Shown: positions 11,140-23,469 of the stretch, piece after piece
Layout of the letters: each line of letters starts with the position of its first letter
How positions within the stretch are numbered: the first letter of the stretch is position 1
Made by a program: the position numbers and the translations under genes
Source of the DNA: Callorhinus ursinus
Taxonomy: Eukaryota; Chordata; Mammalia; Carnivora; Otariidae
Length of the DNA: 64,000 bases
Assembly: GCF_003265705.1 (NCBI RefSeq)
Contig: NW_020312817.1
Location: 33,071,820-33,135,819, forward strand
Direction: 5' to 3'
Notes under the pieces: generated by a model
The model's input: only the letters and a program-made list of their open reading frames with translations
What the model was told of the DNA's origin: nothing
Databases searched by the model: none

Positions 11140-12180
11140 CTTTAACTGAGTTCAGAGGAAGAAGAGAAGTTTGGTTTGGTCTGAGAAGGCTTTATGAGAG
11201 TAGCCTGGTGTAGCTTTCATAATGTAGTAGAATGAGTACTCATCTGATGCTCTCTTCTTCCCCTGCAGGAAATCTTTAGGAAAACAAATTTGGGAAAAGA
11301 CTCTCCGGAGGGGAGAATTCCTGGGTCCAGACCATGCTGTCACTGCTCACAGCCAGTATTCAGCTGCATGTATCGCTGGACCTCCTGCACCTCACGCCCG
11401 TGCTCTGCTAGGTCTCTCCGCGAGTGCCCTCCTCCATCTCTCCTGCTATCGTGCATGCTAAAAATTCTGAGACTTCTATCAGGGTCTTTCTCCTCCAGAG
11501 ATGAGCTTCTGAACCTTATATTCTTAAGACTCTTGTTATTTAATATACTCACCTAGCTCCTACACCACCTTACATTGCCCTTAACTTTGTATTTCAAGTT
11601 CCTGGAGGGCGTAGCCATCTTGTTCATCTACCAAAGCTCTGGAAGGGACTTAAAAGCTCACTTGGAGAAGCAGTTCCTTAGTTGATGATCAGTATCTCTT
11701 GGGAGGTTTTAAAAGCTATGGATTCTCAAGCCCCATCTTACACATAATGAATTAAATTTTGTGTGTGTTTGAGGGCATGGTGGGTTAGAGGGATGTGAAA
11801 AGCTTTTTTTGTTGTAAAACACTTAGGGTCTACAAAAACGGTCTATAAAATATAGTGCCTCCTATATGCAGGGCACCTAGTGTTTATATAGCTTACTTTC
11901 TGGTTCTGTGTTTAACACAGGATCCTGAGGTTTCTGTAACTTTTCTAGGACTGTGACTCAAATTCATAAGAGGGATAATTCTGTATTCTTAGAATGGACA
12001 GCAAGCCCAGCTCAGTGCCATGCCGTTCTCCTATAGAGCTCTCCTGCTTGCGTTCTTGGAATTGTGTTCTGATGGGTCTCTAGTAGCCTGCTCTGTACCT
12101 CATAGACTGGACAATGGGGGATCCTCCATTTTACTCTCTTGTCTTTCTATACAAGAGTTTAGGAGGCCTACAATAGGCCT
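11140..12180. other. Low-repeat stretch with a small MER5A-like fragment
   Basis: TCTTGGGAGGTTTTAAAAGC through CAAGCCCCATCTTACACATA at about 11695-11765 resembles the interior of a MER5A MITE. The rest is unassigned. Opposed short open frames at 11290-11556 have no recognisable product. Confidence 0.45.
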
Positions 12181-12195
12181 GATGACTCTGTATTT

Positions 12196-12374
12196 TTAAA
12201 AACGATTTTATCCATTTATTTGACAGAGAGCATGCGAGCACAAGCAGGGGGAGCGGCAAGCAGAGGCAGAGAGAGAAACAGGCTCCCTGCTGAGCAGAGA
12301 GCCCGATGCAGGGCTCCATCCCAGAACCTGAGCGGAAGGCAGACGCTTAACTGACTGAACCACCCAGGTGCCCC
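12196..12374 (-). mobile_element. CAN-type SINE with imperfect TSD
   Basis: TGACTCTGTATTT at 12183-12195 against TGACTCAGTGTATTT at 12375-12389. The head is TGAACCACCCAGGTGCCCC. Compared with its relatives the copy lacks roughly 14 bp between CATCCCAG and ACCTGAGC. Confidence 0.93.
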
Positions 12375-12394
12375 TGACTCAGTGTATTTCAATG

Positions 12395-13325
12395 CATATT
12401 CAGTATGTTCTTTGCTAAATGTGATATAGCAAATTGACTATTTACTATTTCTACTGTATAGTAGAAAAGATAATGTCCAACTAAAAATGTCCAGCTGAAG
12501 AAAATAACTTTTTATCCTGATGAACCCCCTAAGGCATAATTTCAGCATTTGGTGTCAGGAGTTACTCAGAAAATTCAAGTCAAACTTTTATAAAGAAGGA
12601 ATTTTATTCCTTTGTAAATCTAGTGGAAAATCAATCACACAAAATATGATGGTGCCAAGAAAGCATTTGCAAGAGCGCAGATGCATGAGTATGAAACATT
12701 ACATTTTCCAGGCAGTGCGTTTCCTTATCAGAGCAGACTCCTTCGTGACTACAGTGATCATTACTCAACAGTGATGGGTGACAAAAGCTCATATTTTCCC
12801 ATGTTTTAATCATTTCTTTAGAACTGACTGTGGATGGGGAAATGCTCTCTTGTTGTGCAGTGCACATTGCACAGTACATGGGACATTTGCGGGTCTCTCC
12901 TCCCTGCTTGAGGGCAGTGCCTATATAGACCGAACCCAGTATTGAGAGAGTTGGCATCCTGCATTCCAGCTATCTAATGAAGTAAATGATCACATTGATT
13001 AGAACGTTTTGGTGCTTCGTGATGAGAAGGAGGAACAAAAGCTCAAAAGGCTTTGCTTCAGACTGTTTAGGATGGACTAAATTTATAAAGTGCCCTCGAA
13101 GCTCTGTTCTGGAGCAGGGCCAGATGTGGCCCAGCACCAGCGGCAGCCGTGACCGTGACAGTCACTCACATTACAGCTTTTCAGTGGCTTACACCCTGAA
13201 ACCACCACTGCTGCTTGTCGCCCTAGGAGATTTGTTCCACTGTTACCTTCTAAGATGTACTGAATTTTAACATGTATGGTATTTTTAATGATCACAAATC
13301 ATCTCTTGTTCCATAGTGTTCCTTT
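12395..13325. other. Stretch without recognised gene or repeat
   Basis: Moderate G+C around 13090-13220, with no clear coding or RNA signal. Open frames on both strands are short and mutually overlapping. Confidence 0.5.
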
Positions 13326-13329
13326 TTGT

Positions 13330-13890
13330 TTTTAAATTTAAATTCAGTTAGCCAACATAGAGTACATCATTAGTTTTTGATGTATTCAGTGATTCGTTAG
13401 TTGCGTATAACACACAGTGCTCATCACATCACGTGCCCTCCTTAATGCCCATTACCCAGTTACCCCATACCCCCACCCACCTCCCTTTCCTCAACCCTCA
13501 GTTTGTTTCCCAGAGTCAAGAGTCTCTTATGGTTTGTCTCCCTCTCTGATTTCTTCCCCTTCAGTTTTCCTTCCCTTCCCCTATGATCCTCTGCACTATT
13601 TCTTATGTTCCACATGTGAGTGAAACCATACGATAATTATCTTTCTCTGACTTATTTCATTTAGCATAATACCCTCCAGTTCCATCCATGTCAATGTAAG
13701 TGGTAGGTATTCATCTTTTCTGATGGCTGAGTAATATTCCATTGTGTATATGAACCACATCTTTATCCATTCATCTACTGAAAGACATCTTGGTTCCTTC
13801 CACAGTTTGGCTATTGTGGACATTGCTGCTATGAATATTGGGGTGCAGGTGCCCCTTTCCACTACGTCTGTATCTTTGGGGTAAATACGT
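13330..13890 (-). mobile_element. Young carnivore L1, 5'-truncated 3' end
   Basis: The plus strand begins AAATTCAGTTAGCCAACATA and runs through TGCTCATCACATCACGTGCC, CTCAACCCTCAGTTTGTTTC, TGGCTGAGTAATATTCCATT and CATTGCTGCTATGAATATTG. This is the reverse complement of the carnivore L1 3' UTR and ORF2 C-terminus. The minus-strand frame 13596-13862 (with SVDEWIKMWFIYTMEYYSAI) is ORF2-derived. A clear TSD was not found. Confidence 0.92.
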
Positions 13891-13993
13891 TTTTATTCTT
13901 TAAAGCACCATTTTTTTTAATTTAAAAAAATATTTACTTTTCTGAAATATTCCATGGGGATCAATTCACAATTTAATTCACCATACATTTTTT

Positions 13994-14188
13994 TTTTTTT
14001 AGATTTTTTTTTTATTTGACAGAGAGAGAGAGACAGCGAGAGAGGGAACACTAGCAGGGGGAGTGGGAGAGGGAGAAGCAGGCTTCCCGCTGAGCAGGGA
14101 GCCCGATGCCGGGCCCGATCCCAGGACCCCAGGATCACGACCTGAGCTGAAGGCAGACGCTTAACTGACTGAGCCACCCAGGCGCCCC
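13994..14188 (-). mobile_element. CAN-type SINE with TSD
   Basis: CACCATACATTT at 13979-13990 is repeated at 14189-14200, with T-rich sequence following both. The tail reads AGATTTTTTTTTTATTTGAC, followed by (GA)n. The head is GAGCCACCCAGGCGCCCC. Confidence 0.95.
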
Positions 14189-14850
14189 CACCATACATTT
14201 TTTAGATGCATATCAAATTATATTGATCATAGTTTTTACCATTGTTTTTTTTAGCTTTGAGATATAATTGATGCATAAGCTGGAGGTGTATAACATGTTG
14301 ATTTGATACTTATATATTGCATGATTACCCCCATAAGCAATAGCTAACCCCTCCATCACATATATTTACCATCTCTTTTTTGTGCTGAGAACATTTAAGA
14401 TCTAATCTCTTGGCAATTTTCAAATATGTAATATGGTACAATATATACAGTGTAAATAATCACACTGTGCACTAGATCTCCAGAACTTATACACCTTGTA
14501 TCTGGAAGTTTGTACCCTTTGACCAAAATATCCCAATTTCCCCTAGCCCATGGTAACCACCATTTTGTTTCTGCGAGTTTGACTTTTTTAGATTCCACAT
14601 GTAAGGCCATACAGTATTTGTCTTTCTGACCTTTTTCACTAGCATAATGCCCTCAAGATCCATGTTGTAAACACCAGCATTTTCTTTCTCGGGGCTGAAT
14701 GATACTCCATTATATAGATCTAATACCTCTCCTCCAACAGTTCATCTATTGATGGACACTTACGTTATTTCCATATCTTGGCTATTGTGAATAATGCTGC
14801 TATGAACATGGAGTGCAGATATCTTAAGATCCCATTTTCATTTACTTTGG

Positions 14851-14852
<2 letters not shown>

Positions 14853-14891
<39 letters not shown>
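14853..14891. repeat. (AC)n microsatellite
   Basis: About 19 to 20 uninterrupted AC units within the antisense L1 3' region. Likely length-polymorphic. Confidence 0.97.
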
Positions 14892-14893
<2 letters not shown>

Positions 14894-15517
14894 AGTGGGA
14901 TTGCTGATCATATGGTAGTTTCAAGTTTTTGAGGAATGGACATACTGTTTTCCATAATGGCTGTACCAGTTTACATTCCTACCAACGGTGTATAAAGGAT
15001 CCCTTTTCTCCACATCCTTGCAAACATGTTCTCTCTTGTCTTTCAGATGATAGCCATCCTAATAGATGTGCGGTGATCCCTCATTGTGGTTCTGATTTGC
15101 ATTTCCTTCATGATTAATGATTTTGGGTACCTTTTTAATATATTTGTTGGCCATTTGTATGTCTTTTGGAAAAATGTCTATTCAGTTTCTCTGCCCATTT
15201 TAGAATTGGATTGTTTGTAATTTTGCTATTCTGTTTACATATTTGGATATTAACCCTTTATTAAATATATGACCAGTATATATTTTTCTCTCACTATGCA
15301 GGTTGCCTTTCATTTTGTCTATTCTTTTGCTGTTGAAAAGCTTTTTAGTTTGATGCAGTCCCACTTACTAATTTTTGCTTTTGCTGCTTGTGATTTTGGT
15401 GTCTTATCCAGAAAACAATTGCCAACATCCAGGAGTGGTTTCCCTATGTTTTCTTCTAGGAGTTTTATGGCTTCATGTGTTATGTTTAAGTCTTGAATCC
15501 CTTTCACATTAATTTTT

Positions 15518-15731
15518 TTTTAAAGGGAGAGGATGAGAGAAACTTTTTTTTAAGATTTTATTTATTAGAGAGAGAGAGAGACAGAGAGGGAACACAAGCA
15601 GGGGGAGTGGGAGAGGGAGAAGCAGGCTTCCTGCTGAGCAGGGAGCCTTATGCAGGGCTCGATCCCAGGACCCTGGGATCATGGCCCTAGCGAAAGGCAG
15701 CCACTTAATGACTGAGCCACCCAGGTGCCCC
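15518..15731 (-). mobile_element. CAN-type SINE nested in old L1
   Basis: CACATTAATTTTT (about 15505-15517) and CAAATTAATTTTT (about 15733-15745) flank it as an imperfect TSD. The usual tail AAGATTTTATTTATTAGAGA starts near 15551. An extra segment (TAAAGGGAGAGGATGAGAGA, 15521-15540) lies between the outer T run and that tail. The head is GAGCCACCCAGGTGCCCC. Confidence 0.93.
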
Positions 15732-16482
15732 TCAAATTAATTTTTGAGAGTTGTATGAGGTAGAGGTCCAATTTCAGTCTTTTTGTGGTTATCCAGTTTC
15801 TCTAACACCATTTATTGAAGAGACCATCCTTTTGCCATTGAGTGTTTTTGGATCCCTTGTCAAATATTAGTTGACTATATATGTGAGAGTTCCACTGGAC
15901 TGTGTGGGGTTTTTTGTTTTTGTTTTTTCCTGGTACTATACTGTTTTTTTTTTTTTTTTTTTTTAACCATAGCTTTGTAGTATAGTTTGAAATCAGGACA
16001 TGTGATCCCTCCAGCTTTGATCTTTCTCAGGATTGCTTTGGCTATTCAGGGTTTTTGGTTTCCATTCAAATTTTAGGATTTTTTTTTCTATTTCTATGAA
16101 AAATTCCATTGGAATTTGTAGGAATTGCATTAAATCTATAGGTGGTATTGGGTAGTGTGGACATTTTAACAATACTCTCAAGATCCATGGACACAGGACA
16201 GCTTTCTGTTTTCTTCTTCAATTTCTTTTCACCAAAATCTTGTAGTTTTCAGGGTACAGGTCTTTTTGCTTCCTTGATTTAAATTTACTCCTATGTTTGT
16301 TTGCTTTTGACACTGTGAATGGGATTGTTTCTTTTTTAGATATTTTGTTAGAGTATAGAAATGCTACTGATTTCAACACGTTGATTTTTGTATTCTGCAA
16401 CTTTACTAAATTTGTTTATTGGTTCTAACAGTTTTTTTTTTTTGTAATGGAGTCTTTGGCATTTTAAATATAAAAGATTATA

Positions 16483-16606
16483 TGGGAATTAAGGCGTGCA
16501 CTTACTGTGATGAGCACTGGGTGCTATATGGAAGTTTTGAGTCACTAACTTGTGCACCTGAAACTAATATTACATTGTAGGTTAACTGGAATTTCATAAA
16601 AACTTA
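16483..16606 (+). mobile_element. 124-bp young carnivore L1 3' end nested in old L1, 11-bp TSD
   Basis: AAAAGATTATA at 16472-16482 is repeated at 16607-16617. The insert reads GTGATGAGCACTGGGTGCTA, CCTGAAACTAATATTACATT, then GTTAACTGGAATTTCATAAA and a short A-rich end, which is the 3' terminus of a young carnivore L1. Its orientation is opposite to the host L1. Confidence 0.9.
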
Positions 16607-17705
16607 AAAAGATTATACCATCTGCAAAGACAATTTTACTACCATTCTTATTTGGATGCTTTTTGTTTCTCTTGCCTGCTCTGGCTAGGACCTCCAATCT
16701 TATCTGAATAAAAATAGCTAAAACGGGCACCCTGGTCTTGGTCCTGATCTTGGAGGTAGCCTTTTAACATTGAGTGTGATGTTAGCTGTGGGCTTCTCAT
16801 ATAGTATACTGTGGGTTTCTCTTTAGTATACTGAGATATATCCCTTCTATACTGAATTTGTTGAGCTCTTATGAAAGGTTGTATTTTGTCAAATACTTTT
16901 TCTGCATCTACTGAGATCATGTGTTTTAATCTTTTATTAATATTGGGTATCACATTTACTGATAAGCATATATTGAATTGTCCTTGCATCCCAGGGATAA
17001 ATCCCTCTTGGTCATTATGTATGATCTTTTTTTTCCAGTGCGTTGTTGATTTTGGTTTGCTAATATTTTGTTGGGAATTTTTGCATCTATATTCATCAGG
17101 AATACTGGCCTATAGTTTTCTTGTAATCAGGAAAGTTCTTATGGGGCCTTGGTACCCGGGTAATGGTGGCCTCCTAAAAGGAATTTGGGCATTATTTTCT
17201 CCAGTTGTTTTTGAAGAGTTTCAGAAGGATTGGTGCGAATTCTTTGAATGTTTGGTAGAATTCACCTGTGAAGCCATCTGTTCTTGGACCTTCTTTGGAA
17301 AGTTTTTAACTACTGATTCACTCTTCTTACTCATTATTGGTCTGTTAAGATTTTTTTTTATGTCTTTAAGTTTTGTTAGGCTATGTGTTTCTAGGAATTG
17401 ATCCATTTCTTCTAGGTTACACAATTTGTTGGCAATATAATGTTCATAGTAGTCTCTTATGATCCTTTGTATTTGTGTGGTATCAGTTGAAATGTCTTTC
17501 ATTTGATTTGTACCATCTTAGTCCTGCTAAACATTGGTTAATTTTGTTTATCTTTTCAAGAAAGCAGTTCTTAGTTTCATTGATCTTTGCTATTTTCTGG
17601 TCTCATTTACTTCCTCATCTTTTTTTTCCCTCCTGTTAACTTTGGGCTTAGTTTTCTTGTTTCTTGAGGTGTGAATATAGGTTGTTTATTTGAAATATTT
17701 CTTTT

Positions 17706-18101
17706 TTATTTGCAAACTTTTTTCCCATCTGAAGATTTAATTTAATTTAAATTCAATTAGCCAACATATAGTACATCATTAGTTTAAGATGTAGTTCTCA
17801 ATTCATCGGTTGCTTATAATACCCAGTGCTCGTCACATCACATGCCTTCTTTAATGCCCATCACCCAGTTGCCCCATTCCCCCCCCACCTCCCCTTCCTC
17901 AACCCTCAGTTTGTTTCCCAGAGTCCAGAGTCTCTCATGGTTTGTCTCCCTCTGATTTCTTCCCCTTCAGTATTCCCTCCCTTCCCCTATGGTTCTCTGC
18001 ACTATTTCTTATATTCCACATTATGAGTGAAACCATATGATAATTATCTTTCCCCAATTGACTTATTTCACTTAGCGTAGTACCCTCCAGTACCATCCAT
18101 G
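17706..18101 (-). mobile_element. Young carnivore L1 3' end nested in old L1, 16-bp TSD and extra 3' sequence
   Basis: TTGAAATATTTCTTTT (17690-17705) and TTGAAATGTTTCTTTT (18102-18117) flank it, with one mismatch. The L1 part begins at about 17740 (AATTTAATTTAAATTCAATT on the plus strand) and runs to about 18101. Between it and the 3' TSD lie about 34 bases, 17706-17739, that are not standard L1; on the minus strand they read TCTTCAGATGGG through GCAAATAAAAAA. See the finding on 3' transduction. Confidence 0.9.
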
Positions 18102-19709
18102 TTGAAATGTTTCTTTTCTTAATGTGGAATTTATCATTGTAAGCTTTCCTCTTAGAATTGCTTTTGCATTATCTCGTAGCTTTTGATATGTTGTGTTTCA
18201 GTTTCCATTTTTTTTTTCTTCAAGATGTTCGGTACCCATTTTTGATTGCTGCTTTAACCCACTGTTTCAGGAGCATGTTGTTTAATTTTCATGTATTTGT
18301 GAATTTTCCAGCTTTCCTCCTGTTATTGATATCTAGTTTTATGTTGTTATGGTGGGAAAATATTTGTGGTGCTATGATTTCAATTGTAAACTTGTTAAGA
18401 CTTGCTTTGTGACCTGTCATATGAACTATCCTAGAAAATGTTTTATATGTACTTGAATATATATTCTGCGGCCATTGGATGGAATGTTCTGTACATGTCT
18501 TTTAGGTCCATTTGGTCTAAGGTACGGTTCAAGTCCAATATTTTTTTGTTGAATCAGTCATCGAAACAGAAAACCATTGTTGAAAGTTGATATTCAAGTC
18601 CTCATACTATTACTGTATTGTTTATTTCTTCCTTCAGATTTTAATATTAATGTATTTTGGTACTCTGATATTGGGTGAATATATATTTATGATCCATCTT
18701 CTCAAAGAATTGGCCCATATATCCTTATATAATGACTTTGTCTTATCATTTTTAGCTTAGTCTATTTTGTCATATATAACTATCCCTTCTCTCCTTTGTG
18801 TGTCCTTAAAGCTAAAATGAGTGTCTTGTAAGCAACATATATAGTTCAGTCCTTTTTGTTCTTATTTTTAATCCATTCAACCACTCTGTTTTTCCTTTTC
18901 CTTTTTTTTTTTTTTGGTAGGGGGGTAGAATTCAATCCATTTATATTCAGAGTATTGATGGGTATGGACTTACTAATACCATTTTCTAGCTGTTTTGTAA
19001 TTGCCTTGTTCATTTTTCTTGCTGCCTTACTTTGTAAATTGATTATTTTTGTAATGGTATGTTTTGATGTCCTCTTTACTTTTTGCGAATCTGCAGGTTT
19101 TTGCTTTGTAGTTACTATGAAGCTTACATAAAACATAAGTCTATATACTTTTACCAGTGTGTTGTGTATTTTCATGTTACTAAATACTGTTATCTACTCC
19201 AATGCATACAAACTTTTTTTTTTTTCCCTTTTTCCCCCTCCAACAGGGTGCTGGAACTTCTCTGGAAACCTCCTCTGGACTTCCACAAGAGCTCTTTCAT
19301 CCATGGGTGAGTGTCTAAGACCATGTTTTCTAAGGGCTCCTGGACTGCAGTGGAGATTGCTAGAACTGGTTTATGGGCTACTGCTAGGTCTATACCTTAG
19401 GTTGAGGTCTGTCTGCCCGTTACCTGATTTGTGAGTGGGTGAGAGGACTCCTGGGTCCCTTGGCGTTTGGTACCAGATCCCACAGCTCCTTCAGAGGTTC
19501 TTTTGTCCATGGATGGATGCTGAATTTGTGTGTGTCTGGGGCGGGCCGGGGGTGGGGCGTGCATGTGGGCAAGAATGAGAAACAGCTTATGCCACCACGA
19601 TGCTGGTATCCCCTCCAAGCACCTCATTCTTGTAATGTTTTCAAAACTCTTATCTCCTAGAGCATAATGACTAATATAGTTCCTTTCAAATATTCTCTCC
19701 TTCCTCATA

Positions 19710-19719
19710 TTGTGTGTGT

Positions 19720-19761
<42 letters not shown>
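19710..19761. repeat. (TG)n microsatellite
   Basis: TG repeats broken by a single TA interruption. The antisense frame across it gives a run of His/Thr and is not a gene. Confidence 0.97.
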
Positions 19762-19762
<1 letters not shown>

Positions 19763-19799
19763 CCTGTGTTGGTCTATCTTCATTTCAGAAGTATTTCCT

Positions 19800-21130
19800 A
19801 CACATCTGGTGATCTTGGGCTGTGCATTTTAAGAGTGGGGTATTGAAATGCTCTTTGGAAAGTCTCATGTGAGCACGGGACTTCCTGCCTTTTGGGATTG
19901 AATTTCACTGGGGAGTGCTGGATGCAAAATTCAGTATATGTGGGTCTTTCTATTGAGTTACAGTTTTTCCTAGGGAGAATTCTCCAGTCTTCTGGCTGAG
20001 GAGCGTATGCCTGGCTGCTTTGAGTTTGGGAACTTAAACTGGGAAAAGAACTAGAAATTTCACATTCAGCATGTGGGTTTTTACGAATTCCCATGACTTC
20101 AGAGGCACTTGGTACCTCCAGGGAATTCCTGTGTCTTAAGGAATTTGGCCTGTCTTTTGAAATGAGTTCATTGCAATTTTAGTGAGGTTGGGAAGAAGTG
20201 AAGATAAATCTGTGTTTAGATTATGTTTAGTTGGAACCCCAAGGTCGATAGAGATTTATGGAAAATTCATCTATATTCAATACAATTTCTGTAAGAGGAC
20301 TTGAGATACAAGGAGCATATGCAGTTTGAGTAGCAACTGATCAACTAGTGACTCTCTGGCACCGAAGAACTTTAAAATGGTTAAGGATTAGGGCTCAGCG
20401 AGCTGAATGGCCTCTAAGACCTCTGGCCAGGGATATGTGGCAATGGGTTTTCAAAATATACTAAGGATATAATTTGGGATATAAAAAAAATTTGAGGACT
20501 GCCCCTCTCTTTGTGATATGCAAGGTCTTGGGCTTATTTTAATCTGCATTGTCTCTAAATTAGTTTGTCTTCAGCTTTCCAAAATTGTTAAGGCAATACT
20601 TTATACTTGCTAAAACTCTTTCACATACATTTGCCCTTCCACATTTTTTTAGTTGTGAAAGATAAATGTGTAATATACATATTTACTGTCACAATAGTAA
20701 AAAAGTTCACAAATATCAAATTGGTTATATATCAAAGCCCTTATATGACAGTCCCTAACAGTGTGGTGTGTAGAAGTTGAAAAAAAGCTTAGTTTCATGA
20801 AGAGCAGCTACTTATCCAGAGGTTCATTATCATTCTTTATTCTGGGATCATCATCCCCCATCCCATGGAACTTTAGGTAAACTCAGAGCAAAGTTTCCTT
20901 TCTGGACTGCAAAGGGGTTGAGACTTCTTGGTCCCAAAGACTAAACTGTTTGACTCGATAATTTAAAAGTATGTCTTTACAGCAGACAGAATTGCATCTC
21001 AGAGGATTATTTTCTTAAGAACATGTGTCTTTCCTGTGTGTAGATTTGGATATCCCTATAGCAATGTAGTCTTGCCTTTGCTCTGGATAAGTTCATGTGC
21101 ATTTGCTTAAGCCACCACTGATAGGAGAAT
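19800..21130. other. Unassigned stretch
   Basis: The first part (to about 20100) may still belong to the old L1 5' region. Beyond that, no feature is recognisable. Confidence 0.45.
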
Positions 21131-21139
21131 AGAATATAA

Positions 21140-22450
21140 GATCTGGCTGGAAAACATGGGTAGATAGGATCTTAACCTTATGTGGCCTGAGTCTGATGCA
21201 GCTCAACACAAGATAGACTGTTGAGGCCCCAAATCTTACATTGAAGAGTGAATATCCAGACCTGGGAATTAATCTACATGAACTATTGTGTATTTTTGGG
21301 TTCCCTCTTGGTTTGCAAACTGGCCACCTTTATGTGGAAGGTAGAGAGGGACCAAAGAAAGCGGCAAACTACTCCAAATTGGCAACTGGCAATTTTAATA
21401 AGCAAGGAAACTTACTTACAAGGCTTGTCTTGGGTGAGCACAAGACAAGCAGATCTCCAGTACTTGGCTGCCAAATCTTAAGAGTTTATATATAGGCCCT
21501 AACTGTGTTCTTAGTCACATATTACTGTCCAGATGATCTCAACACATTCAAAGGTATGTCCTTGAGGAAGCTTGTAATGGTAAGGCAAGCTGAATGCATG
21601 TTCCAAGGACAGGGAAAGGGGTGAGGAAACTGATTGCCTGGGTCCAGTTGTACGTCAACTGGCGGGCACATCTTGTTGATGACTTCCCCCAACACTCATT
21701 CTAAAGGCCATTGAGCAAAACCTTATCATGGGAGTTTTACCTTGAAGGGGAGAGGCAGCTCTCAGATCATGGAATGAGCCCTGGGAAGTAAGGGATAAAC
21801 TCCTTTATTTTTCTGGGTCTTGAGATTAAGAACTTATTTCACTGAAAACCGGGATGTGTTCAAGGACCGTCTGCTAGGAAATATGTGTGGTGATCATAAG
21901 CTGGCTCCTAAAACATGGTCTAGGTGGGAGAGCTACAGGTGTGGATCTCTTGAAGTTAGTCTTGGGTCTTGGTTTGTAGGTTATGAGAGCACCATATATT
22001 AAAAAAAATGGTTTCAATTTTACTGCCTTATTTCCTTTTCTTTGATCTGTTATCCCCCAAACAGCAATAAAACCTGGTTGACTTGATCTCTGCTGTATTT
22101 GAACTTGAGGAGGCATTATACCCAGGCTTTAGACAAAGCAGTCTAAGGGGAGGAGTGGTTAAAACAACAATGAAAACCATAAACTCTGAGGAGGTGGCAG
22201 GAGGTCATATATGCAAGCATTGGTCCACATAAGAGGCCTGGAGCCAAGTGGCTGGCTCAGGGATCAGGTGACAAGATAGATTTGAAGGGCATGCAAGCAT
22301 TTCCCAAGGAGTCTGGAGTACTTGGGATGTAAATTTGATAAAGACTAAACTTACTCAGTCAGATGGGATAAGGATCTCAGATATTGTAATTTGGGGACTT
22401 AGGGATTCATGAGAGAGATGGACCCACCCTGGTTACATTGATAAATTACT
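21140..22450. other. Unassigned stretch, possibly an old LTR-type repeat
   Basis: Composition and wording differ from the flanks, with a CAATAAAACCTGGTTG motif (AATAAA) near 22063-22078. I cannot assign it to a named family, and no coding frame exceeds about 84 codons. Confidence 0.35.
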
Positions 22451-22459
22451 TTGTAGTTT

Positions 22460-23160
22460 TCGCTTTTATAGGAAAATATGCTCTATTCTTTTGATGTCCT
22501 CCTGGACCCTTATTGAGCAACAGATGTGAATTATAATTCTTAGTGACCTCCTTTCCCTTCCTCTTTTAATGAGATCCAGAAAAATGTGTTGGTTTTCTTC
22601 TCCTTTTGTGTTTAGTCTGCTCCCACTTGTATACCTGGCTCACCAATCCCAAATCCTCCACACATGGTTCTCAGTTCTCTAGCACCTTTTGAAGAAGCTG
22701 CTGCAGCTCCTCCTTTCCCACTCCCACCCCAATCTCTTGAGCAGGTACTCTACCACCTTTCCTTGAACTTAGTTGTTGGCCTAAACAAAAAAGGTATTAA
22801 AATGTTCCATGTGCTATCTCTACTTTTCCCTAATTCTTAAATTTTAAAGACTCTTCAGGAAGTCCCCTCAAACTCTGCCAACCCTGTGACTTTAATCGGT
22901 ATACCAGGACCTGCTGGTGGTGCCCACATGTATCTGCTACATCTCCAGTCACTGGTCATTACCATTGTGTGTGTGTGTTGGTATGTTTATTTGGCTCAGG
23001 GCTTTTACTGCCCATGCTTCATCTCTGGGCTTAGGGAAGTAAAAAGAAGCCCATCTTTCACACAATGTCTAAGAACCCCAGCCAAATTGCTCCATTTCCT
23101 TTTTGTGGGTATAAACCTCCTTTGAAGTAATTTTTCATATAATTCTCCTGGCTTTTTCTT
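22460..23160. other. Unassigned stretch
   Basis: C+T-rich patches but no recognised gene, RNA or repeat family. Confidence 0.45.
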
Positions 23161-23164
23161 TTTG

Positions 23165-23235
23165 AACGTTTTTGTCAACTAGTTCCTAGAATAGTGCCTA
23201 GTATACAGTAGGTGCTTAACAAATGTTTGGGGGAA
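23165..23235 (+). repeat. MIR SINE 3' end
   Basis: AGAATAGTGCCTAGTATACA followed by GTAGGTGCTTAACAAATGTT is the standard MIR 3' end. Confidence 0.7.
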
Positions 23236-23469
23236 TGAATAAACCTAAAATGAGCCAAAACTTGGTTTCAATTCTAAATTCTCAAAGGAGGTGGGCCTGC
23301 CTATCTTTAAGATTTCAGAATAGATCAGGGTTCTCTGGCACCCTCTCTCTTTCTAAATCGTATTCTACGGCCTCCAACCCTCAAGAGTACCATGCTGTCT
23401 CTAAAATGTCCACAGTGTTCTTCAAAGCCTACCTCTTTGACCTGTGGGAGTGTATAGTCCTTGAGTCAT

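Larger units (their letters stand above)
14204..19660 (-). mobile_element. Long old L1 LINE, antisense, with three nested insertions
   Basis: The plus strand runs from the 3' end (about 14204) back through ORF2 to about 19200, then into what looks like a 5' UTR (CTCTGGACTTCCACAAGAGC; CCTGGGTCCCTTGGCGTTTG). Markers include GGCTATTGTGAATAATGCTG, GAACAAGGCAATTACAAAAC (complement), and TTACTATGAAGCTTACATAA. Reading frames are fragmentary; the longest plus-strand frame, 16871-17401, lies on the antisense strand and is not a gene. It is interrupted by a SINE (15518-15731), a young L1 end (16483-16606) and another young L1 end (17706-18101). Its 5' boundary is uncertain. Confidence 0.85.

Noticed and set aside
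16871..17401. 176-codon plus-strand open frame, the longest in the window
   Set aside because: It lies antisense to ORF2 of an old L1. A-rich LINE coding strands give long stop-poor antisense frames rich in Phe and Leu, as here.
19397..19783. 128-codon minus-strand frame with a His/Thr repeat
   Set aside because: The repeat is a translation of the (TG)n microsatellite at 19710-19761.
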